A DNA stretch of 50,687 nucleotides from UBA6019 sp035535055 (GTDB lineage: Bacteria; Chloroflexota; Dormibacteria; Dormibacterales; Dormibacteraceae). Positions 45,502 through 50,687 of this stretch are shown here, one piece after another. How positions within the stretch are numbered: the first letter of the stretch is position 1; every line of letters begins with the position of its first letter. Under the pieces are notes generated by a model. That model was not told the origin of the DNA. It made no database searches and worked only from the letters and a program-made list of their open reading frames with translations. The position numbers were made by a program, and so were the translations under genes. Location of the stretch: NCBI GenBank assembly GCA_035535055.1, contig DATLQT010000095.1:1-50687 (forward strand). The letters are read 5' to 3'.

Positions 45502-45920
45502 TTAGGCGCTGGCCGTGGCCCAGTTGTTCATGCCCGCCTCGAAAAAACCGGCCCGAATCCGGTCTGACGCGAAGCCCGCCCGCTCCAGCGCCGCGCGGAT
45601 CTCGGCGCGGCCGTAGCTGCCCTGGTGCTCTTCGATCTCGTCGCTGCTGACCATGCCCACCCGGGTAAGGAGGTCGAGCAGGGGGCCCGTCCAGTGGGCT
45701 GGGGTCGTCAGCACGTAGATGCCGCCGGGGCGCAGGACGCGGCAAACCTCGGCCAGCAGTGCCGCGAGCGGCCCGGGCTCGATGTGCTCGAAGACGGCCA
45801 GCATGGTGACGACGTCGAAGAAGCCGGCGTCGAAGGGCAGCCGGCCGCCGCCGTGGACGTCGTGCTCGAGGAGAGTCAGCTTTCCGGTGACGTCGGCGGG
45901 CGGCGTGATGGGACCCGGTC
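45502..45920 (-). pseudogene. Truncated SAM-dependent methyltransferase
   Basis: The readable part has LTLLEHDVHGGGRLPFDAGFFDVVTMLAVFEHI (class I motifs after the SAM site) and EVCRVLRPGGIYVLTTPAHWTGPLLDLLTRVG, to a natural end NNWATASA. The N-terminal part with the SAM-binding GxGxG is missing: upstream the frame runs into out-of-frame sequence of a membrane protein. About 125-130 codons remain. The fusion point near 45900-45930 suggests a deletion joining two neighbouring genes. Confidence 0.75.
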
Positions 45921-45932
45921 GAGTGGCGGGGA

Positions 45933-46922
45933 GAGGTCGAAGGCGAGGGCGCACCCGGCCCAGCAGAGCGCCACCGCCGGGCCCGGACGACGCTCGGGGT
46001 CGCGGATTGCGATCCAGCCGCCGAGGACGATGCAGGGCCACAGCAGCGCTCGCGAGGCGAGGAGGCTGGGCAAGTTCTCTAGCTCGGCGTAGTCGCGCGC
46101 CCAATCGACCTTGAAGGCTGCGGCGAGGGAGAGCTCGTAAAGGCCCCAGGGAGCCGCGAGCAGGGTCGCCAGCGCCAGCAGTGCGAACACCTCGCGGCGG
46201 CCGTCCGCGCCAGAGTGAAGAAGAGGCCGCCCGCCAGCAGGGCCGCCGGCACCACGAAGCTGTGGAAGGAGGCGACCAAGCCCAGGCTGACCGCACCCCA
46301 GAGGCCGCTCCAGCGCCCGTCGGCGGCCGCAAAGCAGGCCCCAGAAGAAGACCGCCAGGCAGGCCACGGCAACCGCCACGTGCCATGTTGAGGCTGTTCA
46401 TGACGGTGAAGCTGGGCGCCGAGAGGTCGTGGGGGACGATCACGCCGAGCGGCGTCGCTGGCCGCAGGAGGAAGAGGAAGCCGCGGCCGCCGGCGAGGAC
46501 GGCGCAGAAATACCCCATCGCCCGCCGTCCCTCGGGCAGCGCCCGGCGGACGAAGAGCCAGCCGGCAAGGAGAGCGCCGCCGGGAAGGCGATCCAGCGCC
46601 CGATCTCCATCATCGCCAGGGGCGGGATCCTGGTCCAGCCGAGCACGTGACCGAGCAGCAGGTAGGGCGTGTAAAGCACGAAGGCGGTGTGGTCCGGGCC
46701 CTCCAGCCGGTTGTCGAAGAGCCAGGCACCGGCAGCCGACTGGCGGCGCAAGAGCACGTACCGGGGGATGTCGTAAACGCCCCAGATCTTGCCCAGGAAG
46801 ATCTGGCCGCGAGGTGCGGTGAGCTCCATGTAGAGGCGCGGAAGGCTGGTCAACAGCACCGCCGCCGAGGCGACGGCGAGCGCGAGTCTTCCCTCGCCGA
46901 ACCGGCGCCCGGCGGCGGTCAC
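45933..46922 (-). pseudogene. Decayed GT-C-like polytopic membrane protein
   Basis: From GTG 46922 (GTGA overlap with the preceding gene) the sequence reads VASAAVLLTSLPRLYMEL, APRGQIFLGKIWGVYDIPRY and LYTPYLLLGHVLGW, similar in layout to the intact gene at 11615-13198. The frame then changes at about 46575 (LAGWLFVRRALPEGRRAMGY), 46385 (HVAVAVACLAVFFWGLL), 46335 (GAVSLGLVASFHSFVVPAAL) and 46205 (REVFALLALATLLAAPWGLY), to about 45933. At least four frameshifts are needed. Neighbouring genes are intact, so poor sequence quality is an unlikely cause. Confidence 0.78.
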
Positions 46923-47770
46923 CGCACGAAGGGCGCCGCTCGCGCCCGGCGGTCGCGCAGGCCGCGGCCGAGACCGGCGAGGGCCGCCAGCAGGAGAGTG
47001 AGGATGACCACCCAGTAAACGATCGCCCGGCGGGTGAAGCCCAGCTCGCCCGGGCTGAGAAGAGGTGCCAGCAGTTGGACCCCCGAAAAGACGAGACCGG
47101 CGGCGAAGGCGGGCCGGCTGCGGCCCTCGTCGCGCTCCGCCACCACGGAAAGGCCGGTGAGTGCCCCGGCGACCAGCCAGGCGCCCACCAGCTGGTCGGT
47201 CGGGCTGCCCAGAATCCACGGCCAGGGCGCCGAGTCGGGCGCCACGAAGAGCCAACCCCCGATCGCGAGGAGCGCGACCGCCTGGAGCGAGACCAGGACC
47301 CGCAGCGCGCGCGGGAGCGGCTCCCGCTCGGCAGGGTCGGCGACCCAGCCTCGGTCGTTGGCGAAGACCAGGTACAGCCAGCCGAACGGCCCCAGCACCG
47401 ACAGCGCGAGCCAGGCCCAGGCCATCGCCGTAGCCACGGGGCCGGCGGCGGTGAGATGGAGCCGGTCGAGGGTCATCAGCGTCACCACGAGGGTCAGCGC
47501 GGAGGCGGCGAAGACCCCGGGGCCGATCACCGCCGCTCCGCCCCAGGCCCGCTCCCGCCAGGCGACGGCCAGCGCGGCCGAGCCTGCTAGATAGCAGCCG
47601 CCGAGGAACCGCGCGGCCAGCGGCGAGTGGATGTCGAAGGCGTAGAGGCCCTGGGGGCTGGCGGGCGAAAGCAGCAGGGAAAGCGCCGCAACGAGGCAGA
47701 CGAAAGCCCCGACGAGGAGAGCCCAGCGGTAGTGGATCGGAGATGGCTGTTTCGGCTTGATTGGAGGCAT
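46919..47770 (-). CDS. Polytopic membrane protein of unknown function
   Basis: 283 residues with about eight hydrophobic segments and short loops. It has a basic N-terminus (MPPIKPKQPSPIHYRW) and a basic C-terminal tail (GLRDRRARAAPFVR). I do not recognise the family. It is coupled to the decayed GT-C-like gene by a GTGA overlap, so it may have worked with it in surface glycan or lipid metabolism. It is intact, although its downstream partner is broken. Confidence 0.75.
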   Translation of the reverse strand: MPPIKPKQPSPIHYRWALLVGAFVCLVAALSLLLSPASPQGLYAFDIHSPLAARFLGGCYLAGSAALAVAWRERAWGGAAVIGPGVFAASALTLVVTLMTLDRLHLTAAGPVATAMAWAWLALSVLGPFGWLYLVFANDRGWVADPAEREPLPRALRVLVSLQAVALLAIGGWLFVAPDSAPWPWILGSPTDQLVGAWLVAGALTGLSVVAERDEGRSRPAFAAGLVFSGVQLLAPLLSPGELGFTRRAIVYWVVILTLLLAALAGLGRGLRDRRARAAPFVR

Positions 47771-47837
47771 TTGAAGGGTTCGGAACGAAGAGTTGGGCCG
47801 TTGGGGGCCGCGGTGAGCTTAACTTTTCCTTCCCGAG

Positions 47838-48275
47838 ATGGAATCGGAGCCGCAGCGGATAAAGACCCGGCACGGCGAGCTGACGCTGGAGGAGATGGCC
47901 GCGCTTCTCCCCGGCGCAGGCGACGTCATGGTCGTCGTGAGCCGCGTCTACGGCAACCTCTGGCACGCCGCGGTCGGCGGCAACTGGGACCTCGCCTCCT
48001 TCTACTTCCGGCGAACCCGCACGCTCCTCCGCAACGTCGCGGTGACCCGTCCCAAGTACGCGGCCCAGATCGCCGATTACCAGCGCGACTTCCTCGAGCC
48101 GGTCGGTCAGGCGCTGCTGGCGAAGGACATCGGTGCCCTCGAGCCGCTCTACGAGGCCTCGGTCCAGCGCGCCAACGAGCTGCACGTCGTCACCGGGTAC
48201 CCGTACATCCGCTGGCGGAGACCCGAGGCGCCGACCGACCCCGGATTGGATCTCGGCCCGGCGCCGGAGGACTAA
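47838..48275 (+). CDS. Small soluble protein of unknown function upstream of kdpD-like gene
   Basis: 145 residues without signal or membrane segment. It appears mainly helical: a short N-terminal part (TRHGELTLEEMAALLPGAGDVM), then LWHAAVGGNWDLASFYFRR, then LEPLYEASVQRANELHVVTGYPYIRWRRP. The end resembles small haem-associated proteins with CNxCH...PFIxIxxP, but here the cysteines are absent (ANELH). That resemblance is weak. It lies 7 bp before the histidine kinase and probably shares its operon. No Shine-Dalgarno is seen before the ATG. Confidence 0.7.
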   Translation: MESEPQRIKTRHGELTLEEMAALLPGAGDVMVVVSRVYGNLWHAAVGGNWDLASFYFRRTRTLLRNVAVTRPKYAAQIADYQRDFLEPVGQALLAKDIGALEPLYEASVQRANELHVVTGYPYIRWRRPEAPTDPGLDLGPAPED

Positions 48276-48282
48276 AGGTTTC

Positions 48283-49767
48283 GTGGACGCGACCGCCCGG
48301 AAGGCCGCGCCCTTCCTCTTCGCCCTGGCGGGGGTCGCGGCGATCACCGTGCTCATCGGGATCGTCCGCACACGTTATGCGGTCGCCGATCTGTCGATGG
48401 TCTACCTGCTGCTGGTGCTCTGGCTGGGGGCCCGCCACGGTGTGCTGCCGGCGGTGGTCGCCGGGGTGGCAGCCTTCGTGGCCTACGACTACTTCATGGT
48501 GCCGCCCTACGGCACGCTCCTGGTCCAGGGGCCCAACGAGCTGCTCGGCCTCGTGCTGCTGCTGGCGGCGGCGCTGGTGACGGGTCAGCTGGCCGCGTCG
48601 CTCCGGGAGGCCTCCGCCCGATCCTCCGCCGTCGCCGAGGAGGCGACGGCCCTCTACGAGCTGGCGACCGGCGCGCTCCGCCAGCCCGACGTCGCCCAGG
48701 CCATCGCGCTGCTCTGCGAGCGCGCCCGCGCGCTGCCCTCTGTGAGGGCGTTCTCGCTGGTCGCCGTGGAGAGCGCGGCCGCGGTCGTGGCCGGCGGCGA
48801 CCCCCTCCCGGCCGACACTCTGCGCCGGGCCGAATGGAGCTTCGGGAAGCAGACCTCGGTCGGCGGATCGATCGGCGTCGCCGGGATCGAGCTGGTCCGC
48901 ATCGCCAGCGACCGCCCCCAGCCCCTGCTCCTCCCGCTGGCGGCGGGCGTCGCGGTGATCGACCTCGACGCAAGCCGGGCCGATCGCCGCCAGCGCCGGC
49001 TGCTCGCCGCGCTTCTGAGCCTCGGCTCGCTCCTCCTCGACCGCCGGATGGCGGCCTTCCAGGCCCGGCGCGCGAGCGACCTCGAGGAGTCCGACCGCCT
49101 CAAGGCCGCGGTCCTCTCCTCGGTCTCCCACGAGCTCAAGAGCCCCCTGGCCGCGCTCCGAACGGGGCTCACCGCGCTGACGGGTGAGGCCGCCGGGCTC
49201 GACTCCGAACACCTCGAGCTGGTCCAAGGCCTCGACCGGGAGGCTTCGCGGCTCGACCGGCTGGTCGGCGAGCTCCTGACCATGTCGCGCCTAGAGTCGG
49301 GGCAGGCGCTTGAGCTGGAAGCCAGATCCTTCCCCGAGCTGGCCGGTGCGGTCCTCGACCGACTCGCTCCTCAGCTCGCCGACCGGAGGCTGGCCCTTCA
49401 CCTGGCCGAGGACCTGCCGGCGGTGATGATCGACGAGCTCCAGGTCGACCGGCTCCTCAGCAACCTACTCGACAACGCCCTCCACTTCAGCCCCTCCGGC
49501 GGACGGGTCGAGGTCGGCGCCCGAGTCGAGGGCGACCGGCTGCTGGCCTGGGTCGAGAACGACGGACCGATGATCCCCGCCGCCGAGATGGCGAGCGTAT
49601 TCGACAAGTTCTGGACCGGCCGCACGACCGGCACCGGCCTCGGCCTCGCCATCGCTCGCCTGATCGTCGAGCGGCACGGCGGAGAGATCGAGGTCCGCAA
49701 CCGCCGCAGCGGACCGCGGTTCCAGTTCACCCTGCCACTGGCGGCCGTCGAGAGCGCCCGCCGATGA
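48283..49767 (+). CDS. KdpD-like sensor histidine kinase (short form)
   Basis: 494 residues. Four hydrophobic segments (about 10-27, 38-50, 53-68, 86-103) form a DUF4118 module with the KdpD-typical YDYFMVPPYGTLLV. A GAF-like region (about 115-255), HisKA with His283 (SSVSHELKSPLAAL) and HATPase_c (LLSNLLDNALHFS, FDKFWTGRTTGTGLGLAI) follow. The N-terminal KdpD ATP-binding and USP domains of the full protein (~890 residues) are absent, so potassium sensing cannot be assumed. GTG 48283 is preceded by AAAGG. It overlaps the response regulator gene as ATGA. Confidence 0.9.
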   Translation: MDATARKAAPFLFALAGVAAITVLIGIVRTRYAVADLSMVYLLLVLWLGARHGVLPAVVAGVAAFVAYDYFMVPPYGTLLVQGPNELLGLVLLLAAALVTGQLAASLREASARSSAVAEEATALYELATGALRQPDVAQAIALLCERARALPSVRAFSLVAVESAAAVVAGGDPLPADTLRRAEWSFGKQTSVGGSIGVAGIELVRIASDRPQPLLLPLAAGVAVIDLDASRADRRQRRLLAALLSLGSLLLDRRMAAFQARRASDLEESDRLKAAVLSSVSHELKSPLAALRTGLTALTGEAAGLDSEHLELVQGLDREASRLDRLVGELLTMSRLESGQALELEARSFPELAGAVLDRLAPQLADRRLALHLAEDLPAVMIDELQVDRLLSNLLDNALHFSPSGGRVEVGARVEGDRLLAWVENDGPMIPAAEMASVFDKFWTGRTTGTGLGLAIARLIVERHGGEIEVRNRRSGPRFQFTLPLAAVESARR

Positions 49768-50489
49768 GCGGCCGGGTGCTTGTAGTCGACGACGAAATGG
49801 AGATCCGCCGTGCTCTTCGGACCGGGCTTGGCGGTCACGGCTTCGAGGTGGAGGCCGTCAGCGGGGGCGCCGAAGCGCTGGCCGCCGCAACCGCACGAAA
49901 GCACGACCTGGTCCTGCTGGACCTCGGCCTTCCCGACATCGACGGGTTCACGGTCCTGACCCGGCTGCGCGAGAGGAGCCGGGCGCCCGTGATAGTGCTG
50001 AGCGTCATGGCCGACGAGCGCGACAAGGTCCGCGCGCTCGACCTGGGAGCTGACGACTACCTGGTCAAGCCGTTCGGCCTCGACGAGTTGCTGGCCAGGA
50101 TCCGCGCGGTCCTCCGGAGGCAGGCCTCGGTTGCCTCCGGCGACGCCGTGGTGCGGGTCGGCGAGCTGGCGATCGACCTCGGGCGAAGGCTGGTCACGGT
50201 CGATGGCCGGGCCATCCACCTGACCCCGACCGAGTACGAGTTGCTCCGCTACCTGGCGATCCACGCCGGCAAGCTGGTGACTCACACCATCCTGTTGCGT
50301 GAGGTCTGGGGCGCGTACGCGGTGGGCGAGTCACAGAACACCCGCTACGTGGTGGCGCAGATCCGGCGCAAGCTCGGCGACGACCCGGCGCGCCCCCGGT
50401 TCATCGCGACCGAGCCGGGCGTCGGCTATCGTCTCCGCGTCGATCCCGACCCGGCGGAACATCCAAACAAGATCCACACGCCCGGTTAG
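49764..50489 (+). CDS. KdpE-like OmpR-family response regulator
   Basis: 241 residues. Receiver domain with VVDDEMEIRRAL, phospho-acceptor Asp53 (LVLLDLGLPDIDGF) and switch Lys in DDYLVKPFGLDELLARI. The winged-helix DNA-binding domain has LTPTEYELLRYLAIHAGKLVTH and TRYVVAQIRRKLGDDPARPRFI. Partner of the kinase just upstream. KdpFABC genes are not visible in the window; they could lie to the right. Confidence 0.94.
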   Translation: MSGRVLVVDDEMEIRRALRTGLGGHGFEVEAVSGGAEALAAATARKHDLVLLDLGLPDIDGFTVLTRLRERSRAPVIVLSVMADERDKVRALDLGADDYLVKPFGLDELLARIRAVLRRQASVASGDAVVRVGELAIDLGRRLVTVDGRAIHLTPTEYELLRYLAIHAGKLVTHTILLREVWGAYAVGESQNTRYVVAQIRRKLGDDPARPRFIATEPGVGYRLRVDPDPAEHPNKIHTPG

Positions 50490-50512
50490 CAACCCCTAAC
50501 GGGTTCTCAACG

Positions 50513-50535
50513 GCTTCGGATCTACGGTCCGAAGC
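50513..50535. promoter_or_regulatory. Inverted repeat directly before the last gene
   Basis: GCTTCGGA and TCCGAAGC form a perfect 8-bp stem with a seven-base spacer, ending at the base before the ATG of the last gene. No ribosome binding site is visible, so this may be an operator for the response regulator, or a hairpin affecting initiation. Confidence 0.4.
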
Positions 50536-50687
50536 ATGGAACTGGACGCCAAGCCCTGGTCTGGAGCCCGCAACAATCCCGAGCAGCGGCGCCGGCAGTC
50601 AGCTGCGCTGCGGCAGTTGGAATGGGCCGTCACCTACCTCCACGCCGTGGAGAGCATCGAGCTGGAGGACCCCGAGGTCCGCCTTCT
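50536..50687 (+). CDS. 5' end of an unidentified gene (truncated by window edge)
   Basis: The ATG at 50536 opens 50 codons to the window end: MELDAKPWSGARNNPEQRRR and then a helical, charged stretch (QLEWAVTYLHAVESIELED). It is hydrophilic and lacks recognised motifs. It follows the response regulator gene on the same strand with a 46-bp gap. Confidence 0.55.
   Translation, partial: MELDAKPWSGARNNPEQRRRQSAALRQLEWAVTYLHAVESIELEDPEVRL

Noticed and set aside
45933..46922. Programmed frameshifting in the broken membrane protein
   Set aside because: At least four shifts at unrelated sequences without slippery heptamers fit decay, not recoding.

Overview
The window is about 50.7 kb of high-GC bacterial chromosome with densely packed genes. 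There is no phage, plasmid or insertion-sequence gene and no CRISPR array. The housekeeping order rpmE - DUF1385 - prfA - prmC - tsaC/ywlC - glyA - wecA/tagO-like - atpZ/I - atpBEFHAGDC - murA closely follows the Actinobacterial order, known for example around Mycobacterium tuberculosis rpmE to murA. Extra genes (glyA, DUF1385, mreB) and a secretin-less Tad pilus locus fit better with a deep-branching Terrabacteria lineage such as Dormibacterota or Chloroflexota. The placement is an inference from gene order and protein style, not from a marker-gene tree.

Layout. Positions 1-800 hold the start of an unidentified gene, a decayed comF remnant and a DUF192 gene. Positions 829-2106 carry an alpha/beta hydrolase and a DUF421 membrane protein. 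Positions 2124-8152 are a Tad/Flp pilus locus on the minus strand: flp, cpaB/rcpC, a receiver-CpaE fusion, cpaF/tadA, tadB, tadC. A NarL-type histidine kinase and an isoprenylcysteine-methyltransferase-like membrane enzyme follow. Positions 10128-19519 are an envelope glycan region: two polytopic GT-C-like proteins, two GT2 enzymes acting on polyprenyl-phosphate, a WecG/TagA enzyme, three GT4-type proteins (one with its EX7E motif lost) and a polysaccharide deacetylase. Positions 19519-35427 are one nearly continuous minus-strand run: mreB, murA, the complete F1Fo ATP synthase, an undecaprenyl-phosphate GlcNAc-1-P transferase, glyA, and the translation-termination and tRNA-modification genes. 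Positions 35466-43767 hold an M50 protease, an enoyl-CoA hydratase, a broken amino-acid dehydrogenase, a LysE exporter, a divergent GlpX, pyrG, an MBL-fold protein and argS. The last part has an HtrA protease, a GNAT, tRNA-Thr(CGT), a strongly decayed methyltransferase plus membrane-protein locus, and a KdpDE-like two-component system.

The genes converge on the cell surface. WecA/TagO-type initiation, polyprenyl-P-sugar synthases, GT-C-like enzymes, WecG, MurA, MreB and the deacetylase can supply wall and surface glycans, and the Tad pilus gives adhesion.

The most unusual observations are: an ATP synthase alpha subunit with a ~139-residue low-complexity tail (three 14-residue acidic repeats, then ten ERR motifs); a GlpX that has lost several metal-site motifs; a GT4 without its catalytic glutamates; a MurA with Asp in place of the fosfomycin-reactive Cys; a receiver-CpaE gene with no ATG/GTG/TTG before its first beta strand; seven TTG starts in mostly core genes, with NTGA stop/start overlaps; and three loci decayed by internal deletion and frameshift.
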